A DNA stretch of 64,000 nt from Symsagittifera roscoffensis. Taxonomy: Eukaryota; Xenacoelomorpha; Acoela; Convolutidae. Below the pieces are notes generated by a model that was given only the letters and a program-made list of their open reading frames with translations, ran no database searches and was not told where the DNA came from. This document shows, one piece after another, positions 36,407 to 48,996 of the stretch (position 1 is the stretch's first letter; each line of letters begins with the position of its first letter). Position numbers and translations under genes: made by a program. The stretch is from assembly GCF_963678635.1 (NCBI RefSeq), contig NC_087064.1:45553346-45617345 (forward strand), given 5' to 3'.

Positions 36407-39100
36407 GTTGAAATTGGCAGTTTTTTGAGAGTTGATCCTGTAGGAGTAGTTTCAATTTAGGCTTTAAAATGTGTTCCTATTTCGTAGTACAGTAAACTAT
36501 CAAGAAGGAATAAGGCCTGTGCCGAGAGACCAGCTACTCAAGTGAAACAAATATCACCTAAATGATTGATCGGGAAAGGGTTTCTGGGCTAAATTTTGTA
36601 TCATGTTCGAACTTGCTCTGATAAAAATTTCCCCTACTTGTAAACAAAATTGAAGTAATAGTACTACTATAAATGTTGTTTTCTGGATCTATTCTAGCAT
36701 AAAGTTAGCTATAATGTGGTCGAGTTTTGTTAAAATGATAAAATAGTCTGAAAGATAACGAATGAAATTCACTTAATTTCATTTTCAGCGAATGAAAAGG
36801 CGAGACTTAGATTTACGTGTTATCTAATATGACCGCCGTATTTTAGCGTAAAAACATTCCCAGCTTACAAAGTATGGAAAAATGGGACCTAACAAACAAT
36901 TTGGAGGAATAAAATAATGAGTAATACGGACAAAAATTCTTGTGATTTTTTATCAGTTCGCTATAAAAATTCAAAAGAAGGAAGGAATGACAAACAAACT
37001 GCAACGTGCGAGAATGCTAAAAACACAAACTGAAAAATAAGCAATCAACTGTTTTTGCTCTGCTGTTTGTTCGCAGAACATTTTTCGACTAGAAAAATTC
37101 AAGTCTTTTATGGCATTTACCGCTCGGAGCAGGAAATAGAAAAACTAGTTGTTGAATTTTTTATTGAATAAAAGATCTCCCAAACAATAAGAGGCAACTT
37201 TGTATCATTTTCTTGCTCAGACTGGCTGACTCTGAAAAGTAAAAGCGGTTTGCTGCAGTTTGAAAAAGAAGTAAAACAATAAACTAGTTTTCTAAAAACC
37301 AGAAAATTAAAATCAAGGGTTTTTGATAGCACACTATGGCACAGCACATTATCATTAAAAATGGGTTAATCGCGTTAACAAAACTTACTCTAATCTTGAC
37401 TCGTGTAAACAAAACTTGCCGCGTTCCAAGACATTCAGCGCAAACGGGTTAAAAAGGCAATAACACAGCAACACTTTTTTGTTTGTTTGCACATTGTCTG
37501 TTATGTTATCCAAAATCCAAAATAATTCAGTTGATAGGGCACTCAATGAAACAACATTGGCTAATTAGCGTCACCCGAAAAGCTCAAACAAAGCGGAAAA
37601 AAGGCCCCTTCAGTTTGTTCTCAAGAAGTTCTTAGCAGCCCATTGAGATTATTTTTCTCAGCAGGTACATAATTCTACTCTCAAAAATCTTAATTTAAGG
37701 AATACAGAAGTCTGTGGTCATTTTTGATCCGTTTTGTTGATGAAAGCTAATGCATATAACAAAACTCAGTAATTTTTTGGTTTTCAACATATGAATATAT
37801 AATAGCATCAGGGGTTAGTGCCGGTTTCCAACAAATGAGAAATGCATCTCAAAATACATTCTTGGACGATGGAATCTGCTAGCGCGCAATGATATTTTTT
37901 ACAGTTGTAACGAACTCTGTCACCACAAATTTCCAGAGCATAACTTTTACCTAATTTACAGAGATTTCAGATCTGAGGACTTACGGATTCAACTGGCTTG
38001 CGAGGAGCTTAATTGGAGATTTTCAGCATATGTGAGAGATTGCTGATAAGGAAAGGATCAAGTTCGAGCGCTAAAATTATTTCAAATTAAGGAGTGTCCA
38101 AACAAAACTTATGTTGAATTATCGAACAGCCATAAATGATAGTACCGAGTCTTGAAGCTCTCTTGAACGAAAGCCCGGCTACCTAAAGAAGGTTTAGTTA
38201 GGCTTTAGTGGGGGATTGGGACGCTTATCTTTCTTGTTTGTTTATCTCTATGTGCTTGCTTAATATCGAAATCGGTCTGCTATTAGCAGTGACCAATTTT
38301 ACTCAGTTTACTATTTGACTAATGTCACTTCACGCTGAAACATGTCGAGGAGTCCTCATTGATGATCTGATTTAGACCAAGATCATAAATCTATCTACTA
38401 ATATCGAACTCGAAGTCAATAACGGTGGTTAACTGAGTACCAAATATGGCAATGATATTGAAAGGGAGATGACACGCCATCATGTCTACATATGTGAATA
38501 AAAATGGTACTGAAGTTTAGCTCAAGTACAAATGAGTGTGCTCATAACGGTGGAACGCAGTAAAACAATTATCAAATTTATAGTGAATTATAAAACACGT
38601 GTTACCTTTCCCGTTTAAATTATATTGAATGAAACTCCAGTTTTTAAGATCTACAAAAATTTCGAACGTTAGCTAATAAAACAGATGGAATACAATAGTC
38701 GTGGAAACCAAGACAAAATAGCCAAACAATGATGTCAGAATGTCACAGATTTCTAGAATAAAAAAACTTAGCCAAAATTTAAAATAATTTAATCTTACGG
38801 TCATCCGGCTGCAGAAAAAATATTCGATATAAGATTTGCCCTAATTTTAGAGAAAAAATACTTAGCTTCGTGTAGAATCGACAAAAACAGCCCGTTGCGC
38901 TGCAGCTAGCACAGAATGTAGCTACTTCACTATTTTTTTGTTAAAATTTAATGTGAATTAGGGCGGAGCCTTGAACGATCCGACTACCGTCCAACTTTTT
39001 TGAAACAGTTTTTGAAAACAATAATTGAAAACAACTGATGAAACTTTCAACAAAATGGAAAGAAAAAAAATCAGATTTTTTCAAATAATCACCCCACGCT
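36407..39100. other. upstream of the cadherin gene; no gene recognised
   Basis: The promoter and any 5' UTR exon of the cadherin gene would lie here, but I see no core promoter motif I can defend. No open frame or repeat structure stands out. Confidence 0.4.
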
Positions 39101-40080
39101 ATGCGAAGTACGAGAGATGTTCATAGCATCCGTTAAAGTATTAATAACACCAAATATTTTGCCTCAATTTAATTTGAAACGATTTATGAGTGGATTACAT
39201 AGCGGATTGCATAAAATCTCGCGCGTTAATTGTCGGAAAATAGCCAAATTGGCAATTTTGAAACCTCAGCAAGACTGCTCCTATACTAAGGCAAAACCCT
39301 AAATATTCTGACAATGTTCCCGACTAAATATTCGGACTAAAAATTCATCGCACGGTTATGTGAACTACAAAGGGTTGTATTTAGCATTTGTCCTAATTTT
39401 GAGACCAAGTAGTTTAGAACGCATTAACATTGAGAGCTAATAGTAACTCGAAACGCATTGATCTGCTGCTTACGCGTGTTATAAAAACGCAAAATATGGC
39501 GCGTTATTTATCACAAATTGGCCAAATTAGCAATTTTCAAAACTCCCCTAAATTAAAACAAGACTGCTCGTATCAGGGCGAAGCCCTGAATGTTCCGACT
39601 GCCTTTTAAGGTTTTATGAAGCAGTAATAACATTTAAAAAATAAATAAAATAAAATGAAACTTTTTTTTCTAAAATTTGAAATATTTTTAATGAAAATCA
39701 TCCCCCCACACGCCATATAAAGTACAAAAGGATAGACTTCGCTCCTTGTAACAAATCAATTATGGCAATTAAGCTTCTTTCAACCAATTTGGAACAATTT
39801 TAAGACGCTTAACTCTCCGCTTGCGCGTTAATAGCGCGAAATACATCGCGCGTTAATTGTCCCAAATTGGGCAAAATTGCAATCTTTAAACCCCCATAAC
39901 TTTACGAAAAATGATCACATGTGAAATATCTTTTCAAATTTGAACTCAGGACAACAATAGCTTTCGAACGATATAAAAAAATTCTGTCAACAATGGTTAG
40001 TTAAAAAGTCTAAATTTGTCTGAAGAAAAAAACCCACCCCGACACAAATATTCCGTTACTTTCGAAAGTCGGAACAAAAA
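39101..40080 (+). repeat. three adjacent copies of a 'gcgcgttaattg' interspersed repeat
   Basis: Copies at about 39110-39310, 39360-39600 and 39720-40080 share 'gaagtac/gaactac', 'aatttg.aacgattt', 'gcgcgttaattgtc..aaatt', 'ggcaattttgaaacc'. The second ends in the perfect hairpin TCAGGGC-GAA-GCCCTGA (39573-39589) and 'atgttccgact', matching 18041-18075. The third ends 'ttactttcgaaagtcggaac'. The same family forms 18180-18545 and part of 25860-25990. Confidence 0.6.
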
Positions 40081-40886
40081 AATAATCTCCGGTTACAAAT
40101 ACATTTGAGCTTCAAAATATAAAATCCTTCATCTGGCTTAAAATTTTCCTGTAAGCATTGTTTAGTGAAAAAATTAGAAATTGACTGGTTAAAAAACTGG
40201 CCCAAGCATGAACACTCTGTCTTCTTCGAATGTCGGAACAATTACTTTTCAAAAAGAGGTCATTTTCTTCTCTAAGTTAATTTCGATTATTTAATTAGTC
40301 ATATTGAACAAAATTGTTTCTTTCTACCACTTGGAAGCCAGTGATGTCCTAAGTTGAAACTTGAAAAGATAATTTACTTTTGAAAAGTTATTGTTCCGAC
40401 TTTCGAAGAAAACCGAGTGTTTATGCTTGGGCCAGTTTTTTATCCAGTCAAATTTCCCAGGAATATGGGGAAATAAGAGAAACGGCCTATGCTTAGACAG
40501 ACTGCAGAGCCTTTCTTAGATCCCCAACAAATCAGGGAAACGCCAATTATTATTTTATAAGCTGAACCTTATGATTTTATTAAATTAGAAAATAATATTT
40601 CCAAAACTGAACTTCAATGAGCAACAAGTTGCTAGCAAAATCAATATCCGAAAAACTTTATTTCCAATTTTACCTTCTAACCTTGCTATTAATATTTGAA
40701 AAATTAACATTTGAAAAAACAATATCTCTAAATTTAGTTTTTAACCCTGCAAAAATGTCTGTTAAAAGTGTGATAGCTTTTAAAAATCGGTTGATTGTCT
40801 AAAAAAGGAAATATAATACCAAAAACCGGTAATGACAAGTTATATTAGTCCATGTGCAATAAAATTACGAGAGACAAATGTTGGTA

Positions 40887-41011
40887 GTCCATGTGCCATA
40901 GGAAAAAAAGTACAGTGTACCATATTTTTAACGAAAAAAGTCTAGTAGCTGGTATCAATATCTTTTAGAAGTCTAGCTACTAGACTTCTTCCCGTTTGAC
41001 GGCACATGGAC
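40887..41011. repeat. nested fold-back element
   Basis: Outer arms GTCCATGTGCC (40887-40897) and GGCACATGGAC (41001-41011). Inner arms AAGTCTAGTAGCT (40938-40950) and AGCTACTAGACTT (40975-40987). All are perfect. A partial 'gtccatgtgc' also occurs at about 40849. It is probably a tiny MITE or a structured element. Confidence 0.7.
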
Positions 41012-41519
41012 CATCAATAGACTTGTTCATTTCAAAAGACGATTTTGAGCATGTTTACAGTTTAAATACCCTTTTCATTTAATTTTTTCTCTATCTTGGT
41101 GGTAAATTTGATTGAGTAAATATTTTTTTGTATATTTGAAAAAAGATACATTATTTTGTTTAATTTGTATAATTTTTTATAACCGTTTTCACCGTTTTTT
41201 GCTCATAAACATTTTTTTTTGCTCACAAAAGTTTGACTGATGTTAATCTAGTTTAGTTGTTCAAATTGCACGATAGTAGTTCCTTTTGAGTCGCTTCACG
41301 GGCGAGTTTAATTTTTCATGCTTGGGAGGAGTTAAAACGTCAAGTTTCAATTTAGTTATTCATCCTTTTAACCAAATCAACAATCTGGTACCCTATTCTG
41401 TTTACAATATGCGATTGTAATATAAAACTGTAATAAATCTAACTTTTTGGATAACTTTCAACTTTTTTTGGTTCAGTAATTTTTGCTAACTTTTTGTCGT
41501 CTGGCTGGCCGTGTTATTT

Positions 41520-41655
41520 TGTGATGTAACGCAAGCGTTCCAAAGCTCAGCTTCGTTTCTGACTTAAAGATGTTTTCGTAGTTTTCAAAACTTTGATTGA
41601 TTGTCTACAAGGAGGCATACACAGAGGCGAATTAGAGCTTCGTAACACTTGCAAT
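41520..41655. repeat. inverted pair of 'gaagctcagcttcg' tail motifs
   Basis: The + copy 'gcgttccaaagctcagcttc' is at about 41530; the reverse-oriented copy 'acacagaggcgaattagagc' plus 'ttcgtaac' is at about 41618. They mark the facing 3' ends of two members of the dispersed tail family. Confidence 0.5.
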
Positions 41656-41759
41656 TCAAATAAGAAATTGAGAATGCATTACAAAATATTGAAAAGATAC
41701 AAAGAAGGAAGCTTTTTTTCAAAATAGTTAAGCTGAAATTATAATTAAAAAAACTCTGT

Positions 41760-42290
41760 TTACAAAAACTTCAGCCCTAACAAGCATCGTAAATCCATGA
41801 TCGAACGGCAACTACGGTGAAAAACTTGGGTCGACCCTCGTTAAGCCAAAAACTAAACTGTATTTAGAAACAAAATTTATGCTATAATTTTTTGAAATAA
41901 AATTTTTAAGACTCATACCCACATGAGACAGGCATAAGACTTAAAAGCAACTCGCTCTTGAAATTGCGCAACAAAAATTGACTTGCGATACAATTTCAAA
42001 AAAAACAAGCCAGAAAAAGAACTTTAAAAGGACCGAAAAAAACTATCTAAAAAGTTTTCAGATCTTTGTCTTGGATAAGCGGCCATAACAATGATCAATT
42101 AACGAGCAGTAACTAAAATTAAAAAACATGGGTCGACCCTCGTTAAGTCGAATAAAAAATTCATCCTGTAACTGGCAAAAGCATTGAAGACAATTCACCT
42201 TTGAAACTGAGCAACATAAATCGACCAAGCCGATATAACATACACCGAACCCGTTTTAGAAAAAAATCAGAAAAAATATGAATTGTTAAA
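41760..42290 (-). repeat. two tandem copies of a ~300-bp repeat with GGGTCGACCC
   Basis: 'gggtcgaccctcgttaag' occurs at about 41829 and 42130, each followed by 'ctt.gaaa.tg.gcaac' and 'aaaattgac/aaatcgacc'. On the - strand the palindrome is reminiscent of a B box, so a tRNA-related origin is possible but unproven. Confidence 0.5.
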
Positions 42291-42477
42291 AATCAGAGTT
42301 GGTAAATGCACAAACTAGATTATTTTTCAATCATTATAGTAACAATTTGAATCAAAAACTTAAAACCCCAGTTTTGAAGAAGCGCTTGAAAAACATGCCA
42401 GCAAATTATCCTCAAAGTTTTTCAAAAGGCGTAAAGCTTTTCAAAAGCGTAAGTCTTTGGCACCAATATTTACTAAT

Positions 42478-42691
42478 TTTGAGTGTGAAGCGCGCGCCGA
42501 AAAAACAAGATTGTTTGGTCAATATTTTCCAAAAACGTCTTTTGTGTCCTGTTTATTTCAAAATTTTGCCTGCGGCTTTTTAGTGCTTTGGGAGAGCTCG
42601 GAAAATCATTACAGTCGACCAAAAAAAAGTCGAAATTTTTTTTTGAAAATCCGTCACCCCTCTCTCAAAAAAGTCCTGGATCTGCCCCTGT
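42478..42691. mobile_element. hAT-type MITE fragment (copy D)
   Basis: 'gcgcgcgccgaaaaaac', 'aaaattttgcctgcgg', 'gctttgggagagctcgg' and the end 'ggatctgcccctg' are right-half blocks of the CAGGGGCGGAT family. The left part is missing. Confidence 0.7.
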
Positions 42692-42754
42692 GGTAGTGAT
42701 AGCTGAAATAGCAGGTATCACGTGAAAGTAACAGGCGCAAAAATAAAGCTTCGC

Positions 42755-43545
42755 TCACGAATGAGTGCCCGCACTCAGTAAAAAGAGAAAATAATAGATT
42801 ATAATGGATTTTCATTGTCAGTCTCCATAAATTGCAACAAAAAAGAGATAATAATCGATTAAAAATGGATTAAAATGTTACTATTTTTCAAAACAAAAAA
42901 CCCATTATAATCGATTTTTTTTTGAAAAAATAATTTCTGAAATTTTATTGAATTATAATCCATTTTGATCGATCATAATCCATCTTTTTTTTTCAAAAAA
43001 CGTCATCGCTTCATTTTGTTTTATTTTTGTTTTGTTTTGTGTGCTTTTCAGTTGGTTTCTTTTCTTACTGTTTACTGTTTACTCTTCACTTTCTTACTGT
43101 TTACTGCAAGGATGGATTTAGGGGGGGGGGCGGCGGACGCTTTTTTTAGGGATTCTACCCCCTGCTTACCTAAAGAGTTCCCCCTTTGTACTGTTTTGAG
43201 ATATCCATATTTGGTGACGAACCCTTTGACCTTTGGCGCCAATAAAAACTAATTTTGAGGGTAGCGCGCGCCAGTTTTTGGCTTGTTTTTTCAAAAGTTT
43301 GCCTGCGGCGCGCAATATTTGGCCAAAACAAGGTCTTTTAAGTACTTTGGGAGAGCTCGGAAAATCAATTTGGTCGATCTAGAAAAAGGACGATTAGTTA
43401 ATATTAAAAAAGTTATCAATACAATGGATGATAAATCGTTTAAGCATCTAAAATTTGCGCTCATAGTTAATTATAATTTTGGTAAAAGTACAGTTATAAT
43501 TATAATACGATCTATTATTATCTCTTTTTACTGAGCGCGGGGTGC
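42755..43545. mobile_element. element with inverted 'actcagtaaaaagag' ends, carrying a MITE
   Basis: The left end 'gcactcagtaaaaagagaaa' with 'taatagattataat' is mirrored by the right end 'attattatctctttttactg' plus 'agcgc'. Near the left end the motif 'ataatcgatt'/'ataatggatt' is repeated at least six times (42796-42980). A truncated CAGGGGCGGAT-family MITE sits inside (43108-43394). No coding. Confidence 0.5.
43108..43394. mobile_element. hAT-type MITE fragment (copy E)
   Basis: Begins 'caaggatggatttagggggg' (a mutated terminus) and contains 'gcgcgcgccag', 'gtttgcctgcggcgcgc', 'gggagagctcgg' and 'tcaatttggtcgatct'. The right terminus is absent. Confidence 0.65.
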
Positions 43546-43573
43546 TACGTTTGGCCCCTCTTAAATTTAGTGG

Positions 43574-43748
43574 CACATTTTGCCCCTCACACATTTCGCC
43601 CCTCACACATTTCGCCCCTAATAATTTCACACATTTCGTACTAACTTATTACACACGTTTCACCCCTAACTTATTACGCAGTTAATTAACCTCCGCTTTC
43701 TTAGTTTATGATTTGAAGGGAGAAATGTGTGTGGGGCGAAATGTGTGA
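43574..43748. repeat. small inverted-repeat element 'cacatttcgcccc'
   Basis: Left end: three direct copies of 'cacattt(c/t)gcccctca'. Right end: 'gtgtggggcgaaatgtgtg', its inverse. The 175-bp MITE-like unit has no flanking duplication that I can fix. Confidence 0.6.
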
Positions 43749-44766
43749 ATACTCGCATGAACGTAGCTCAGTCTGGAATGTAACTCAGTCAATAACCGAA
43801 CCGGACAATGCTTAGACAGGCTGGATAGCCTTTCATGTATCCTCTGCGAATCACAATTAATTTTTGTTACAAGTTAAGGTTTATTCATCAAAAATGAAGG
43901 GGGATATAGGTCTTCATTTCATTTTGTTCACCTCTTTTCTGGCTGGATAACCTTGCCTTACCCTGAAACAACGAATCGGAAACATGATAGGAACAGCATT
44001 TCGAGAAACACTTTGGAACAATACTTCTTGATTAGAAAGGATTTCATCATTACCCGTAGACCTGAAAAGTGAAAAAAGATTGATCAACAATCACTTCCTT
44101 TCCATTTCTTTCCTTAGTTCGGAGCTGAACGTTAGTTTTGATTTCTGTTGAGGCGCAGTCAATTTTTGTAAAATCACTATTTTAGTATTTAAGAGAGAGC
44201 TAGATGTTGGTTATTTCAGAATATATTCTTTTTTAATTTTGATCCAAATTTACTCTCCAAATATACCTGAGAAAATTTGGCGTGTTAGTTTAAGTTATGT
44301 CTGGGATAGATAAATAGAAACCACAAGGCATTGAAACAGAAATCAGCAGTTGGAAAAGTAATAAACTGAGGGGAAACTTACCTAATCTGAAGTTAGTTAA
44401 GCGTAAACACCTGGTTCATTTACCAGCGAAAAGCGCAATAAACAAAGTCAAATATGGGACTAAAATGGTATTGTTATTTATAACGGACCAAATATATTGA
44501 ACAGAAATCAGTCATGAATCTACAATCCGCGCTTCAAAGGGGATCTATAAGACCTACATAACATATGGGAATCAAATAACTACCACAAAAGACTGGCAAC
44601 ATAGCCCCAGGATTAGTTTTCTCCCCAAGATTCCAAAAATGCATTGAGTTATAGGAGAAGTTGGTACTAAAACTGAATAGTCAGCTGTGGGGTTTCCTTA
44701 TAAGGTACTTTACCTCAAAGAAGGAACTACAGGAGGAAAACGTGGCACACATATATGCTAACTAAT
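43749..44766. other. non-coding, no feature recognised
   Basis: No open frame of note. 'gaccggacaatgcttagaca' (about 43800) resembles 'ctatgcttagacagactgca' at about 40487, so part of it is repetitive. Confidence 0.35.
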
Positions 44767-45120
44767 CTAACGTAAAGATATTAAACAATCTACAACTGAA
44801 GAGGACAGTAGTGGTGCTATTTCGGCTTTTTTCAAAACTTGTATTATGATTTCTTCTCGTGTTTTCTTACTTCTTACTTTGGTGAGAAGTTCTTGATGAA
44901 AATTCTGATAAAATTTCTTCTCAACATGTCTTCTCAACATGCTTAAAAATGTCTTCTCAACATGCAGGTGAATGCAAAATGGGTTAAGATGAGGTTCAAA
45001 AATGACTTTTGCAGATGTTACAGGTAGCAGGTCATATCCTATTTGAAAAAGTCTACGACATACACGCTTCGACGGGCTCAACCTTAGTTGGCTACCTGCG
45101 ACTTTCTTGACCGTACACAA
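44767..45120 (-). CDS. 117-codon open frame of unknown nature at the edge of the array
   Basis: Begins MCTVKKVAGSQLRLSPSKRV and is basic throughout. Its first half is the - strand of one ~425-bp tandem repeat unit. In the two later units the same stretch is broken by stops, so the frame is probably an element remnant or chance. No domain recognised. Confidence 0.2.
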   Translation of the reverse strand: MCTVKKVAGSQLRLSPSKRVCRRLFQIGYDLLPVTSAKVIFEPHLNPFCIHLHVEKTFLSMLRRHVEKKFYQNFHQELLTKVRSKKTREEIIIQVLKKAEIAPLLSSSVVDCLISLR

Positions 45121-46330
45121 TCAAAATGATAAATTCATGAAATAGAAAAAATGAAAAACGAAATTGTTTTTCTCGTCCCAGCCAGAATGCTATTTTACTG
45201 CGGTATAATTACTAGCAAAACTTTCCGATTTTCTGGCTTGCTCTGCTTTTTTTTGAAAGCAAAAAAAAAATTATCACTGACAGGTCAACCCGGGCAGCAA
45301 ATATGCTTTGTAATAGAGTGCGGATGAGCGGGTTAATGTATTATTATTTTTTCGTTTTATACTGTTTTTGTTATACAATAATCAAAATCAATAATAACAA
45401 ATCTGTTCGGTCCTGACACATAATTGAAAATTACTAGGAGGCCATAGCATATTTGCAAGGGTCTACAACATACACGTTTCGACGGGCACAACCGTAATTG
45501 TTTCCCAGCAATTTTCTCGACCGTACACAAGGAAAAAAATAAGTATATGAAGAAGAAAAAATTAAAAAATGAAAGTGTTTTTCACGTCCCAGCCAGAATA
45601 CCATTTTACTGCGGTATAATTACTAACAAAACATTTCGATTTTCTGGTTTAATCTATTTTTTTTGAAAGCATATTATAGTTATTGATGACAGGTCAAACC
45701 GTGTAGTAAATGTGTTTTGTATTAGACTTTGCAACCTGGGCAGCAAACGTGTTTTCTCTGAGACTTCGGAGTTGCGGGCTCATGTAACATTCTTTTTGTT
45801 ATTTTATACTGCTTTTGTTTTACAACAATCAAAAGTATCTGTTCGGTTCTGAAAAATAATTTTATTTTACTAGCAGGTCATAGCATATTTGCAAAAGTCT
45901 ACAATATACACATTTCGACGGGCTTAACCGTAGTTGGTTACCTGTGACTTTCTTGACCCTACACAATGAAAAAGATAAATATACGAAGTAGAAAAAAAGA
46001 GAAATGAAATTGTTTTTCTCGTCCCAGCCAGAATACTATTTTACTGCGGTATAATTACTATCAAAACTTTTCGATTTTTTGGCATACCTGCTTTTCTTGA
46101 AAGCATGATTTAGTTATCAATGACAGGTCAACCCGGGCAGCAAATGTGTTTTGTAATAGTTTTTGCAACCTGGGCAGCAAATGTGTTTGCTATTAGACTT
46201 CGGACTTGCGGCTAATTTAACATTTTTCCCCTTTTATACTGCTTTGTTATACATTAATCAAAGTAATTAAAAAATCTGTTCGGCCCTGACAAACATTTTG
46301 TATTTTCCGGCAGGTCATAGCAAAAACGCA
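45050..46330. repeat. three tandem copies of a ~410-435-bp repeat
   Basis: 'gtctac.a.atacac..ttcgacgggc' recurs at 45050, 45461 and 45897. Each is followed by 'ttcttgacc(g/c)tacacaa', 'ctcgtcccagccagaat', 'ttactgcggtataattac' and 'gacaggtcaa'. A single partial copy is at 57040-57215 inside array unit C, showing it belongs to the larger repeat. Confidence 0.82.
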
Positions 46331-47122
46331 ATCAAAATGAGTTTATTTCTTTGATTCCTTGAGGGCGGCCCTTGGGTGGGTCGTGGTGATCCATTGATGA
46401 TTCATCATTATTTGTCACATCGAGTGTTTTGAATTTCTCCTCGGCAAAAAGAACAGGTAAATTTTCTCTTACAAATATACTTCAGGTTATTTTTTAGTTT
46501 TTTCTGTCTCCGTAAAAGTTGACAATCCTAACTTTTTTTTCGGATTTCAGCGAAAAACTTATCACTCATCCCAAACCAATGAGTTTATGAAACAAATCAT
46601 AGAAGAGTGCATGGAACACAGAGTCCAATCCACAAAAACCTTGAGAAAATGCTTTTCGCCAGTGATTGTTTGAAAGGTTGTTAGAATTCGAACTGTCGAG
46701 CAAGTAAACTCATAGTTGTCTCATGATGTTTGCAATAGGTGCTGCTATAAATTCTCAGTCCTTCAATGTGGATAGTTATTTAATTTTGTCTCTAATTGCA
46801 TTAATGTGCCCATATTGGCATCTATTTTCTGTTTGAGGTCTGACATTTTATCTTCTGATGCAAAATGATAACACAGGATTTTTATAACCATCCGTTTTAA
46901 TCGTCTCAACTTTTAATGTTCTCGCCCTTGATTTCTTAAATGCAATCGATTTTTATGATGAATTTTTGGCATTCTTCTCCTTTATGCACCTTCTGTGGTA
47001 GCGGATTTTAGTATGAAAGTTTTTTGCCATGATTAATTTTTAATTGATGATAATCAAAACCGAACTCCATGATCAGAACTGTAGCTTGTTCTATCATCAA
47101 GAGAAAATTATTTTCAGTTATT

Positions 47123-47405
47123 TTAACTTGCATTGCGTCTATGACCTCCTTTAATTGCTGTATGTATTTTTAACTGCCAGTTTTTCATGAGGTTTGATCC
47201 TTGAAATGTTGCATGTCTCATTTGTGTTGGCTTTCTTTGTGAAGTAGTTGATCCTTGAGATGTTGCATGTATGATTCGTTCTGCTAAATTTATTGTGACA
47301 CAATTGACATAGTTGACCAATGCGTCTATGGTGCGCTAGATATGTTGCAAGTCTCATTTGTGTTGCCCATTTTTTCGTGACATATTTGATATTTTGGGAA
47401 TTCAA
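47123..47405 (-). pseudogene. degenerate C2H2 zinc-finger remnant (unit A)
   Basis: - strand, two overlapping frames. One reads CQLCHNKFSRTNHTCNIS, the other at the same place has MQHLKDQ. With one frameshift this is C-x2-C .. H-x3-(H/Q) spaced like a C2H2 finger. Partial upstream and downstream units repeat the 'TNETCNIS'/'MQHFKDQ' pair. The same frameshift is present in units B and C, so it predates the duplication. Confidence 0.4.
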
Positions 47406-48996
47406 TAAAATTGTCTAACTGGTCTGTAGTTAATGGTTTCACTCCATCTGATGCCTCTGAAATTTTCATGCACAGGGCTTTATTTTCTCTGGATGTTTAA
47501 TTTCTCGTTTGTATTCGATTTGGGGGTGTGAAAGCTGTGATAACAGTGAAGATTGAACATCTAATGGCAAGTGCATTGACAAGTGTCATAGCAGAGGCTC
47601 ATGAGCTGTTACTGTGTTCTTGAGAAGTTCTGCCTTATACAAGGAAAGAAGTTCTGCTGTTGGAATAAGTGGCGACAACCTATCCTGTGAGCTAACTTGC
47701 TTATTCACTACACTGCTCAGTATTGTCAAAAGTGATTCTTGTTTCACCAGTTAGGTCGGCAGTCGCCTTTAAAGGGTGTTGGTATACATGTCATAAAATC
47801 TTCTACATCGACTTTTTCTACAAACTTAGCAACAAGCAATGTATTGTTTACATTGTCTTTTGGTTTGGCTCTTAAGCATTTAAATTTTCTGAATAATTTC
47901 CAATTTATGAGATCTTACGAGGAACCCTCCTCCAAAATGTCCAAAATATACCCTGTTTAGGCTACTGCTGGTAGCGAGGGTTCGTATCGGCCATCGAATT
48001 GTTCTTTTTTGAGGTTGAAAAAGTTCTTTACTTCACTCCGTGGATTGTTTAGCTTTTTGTGCTGTGGTTTCAGTTCATTTTACAATTGTCGTAGGAACCA
48101 AGCTATTGAGAACAAAACCATTTTTGCTCAAGTTTGTCGAAAATTTTGAAACCCACATAAAATGTTTCACTATGCACTGTTATATATGATGTTCAATGAG
48201 CCTGAATGACTAGACTAACGAAGGTGCGTTTTCATTATCTGAATATATCGCAAACTCATGCCTTTTGTCAGTGCCCCAAGTGGAGTCTATTATTGCAGAC
48301 AACAGTTGATCAATGTTGCTGGCACTGCTGCTTTGTATGTTTCTGCTCTTCATTTGCTGCAAACCCAGCTTAAAACACAAGAAACTAGGCTCTACTTAGC
48401 CCAGCAAAACTTGATATCTGACCATTCCAAATTTGTCGGTGAGTCAACGGATTTTTTTCCAGTTTTACTTTTTTATTGTATTTTTTATCCACAGAGAGCG
48501 ACAGGGCTCAAACTAAAATTATATATCACATATTTTATTAATTATTAATTATAATATTTTCTCTAGACTAGGACTTTCTGTAGTCAAAGTTTCTTACGAC
48601 ATAGTCATTCTGTAGTTTGATAATTAAATTTACTTTTTAAAGTGTCGAAATGAGTTCAAATGTTGTATTGAGTTGTTTGAATCTTAAAACCATTTTTAAA
48701 ATTTATCGTAAGCGTTCTGGCCCTCTTACTATAGTTTTTTAAGGATTCTTTTCCTATATACTTCAGCCTACTCCGTGTGCTAAAATCATAACGCTAGCAT
48801 GTTCTCAAAAACGCAAAATCATATTGCTAAACATATGCTCTCAAACAGTTGCTTACAGCGTTCGGATTGTAAGCGTTAAACTGTATCTCGGAAATGCGGT
48901 TCTATCTTGCCTGCTTCTGCGGGTCTATCTTGTCTGGATGATCTTATCGGTTCAAGAAATAAAGCTACAATAAAGTCTTTTGCCGAATTGCCGTTA

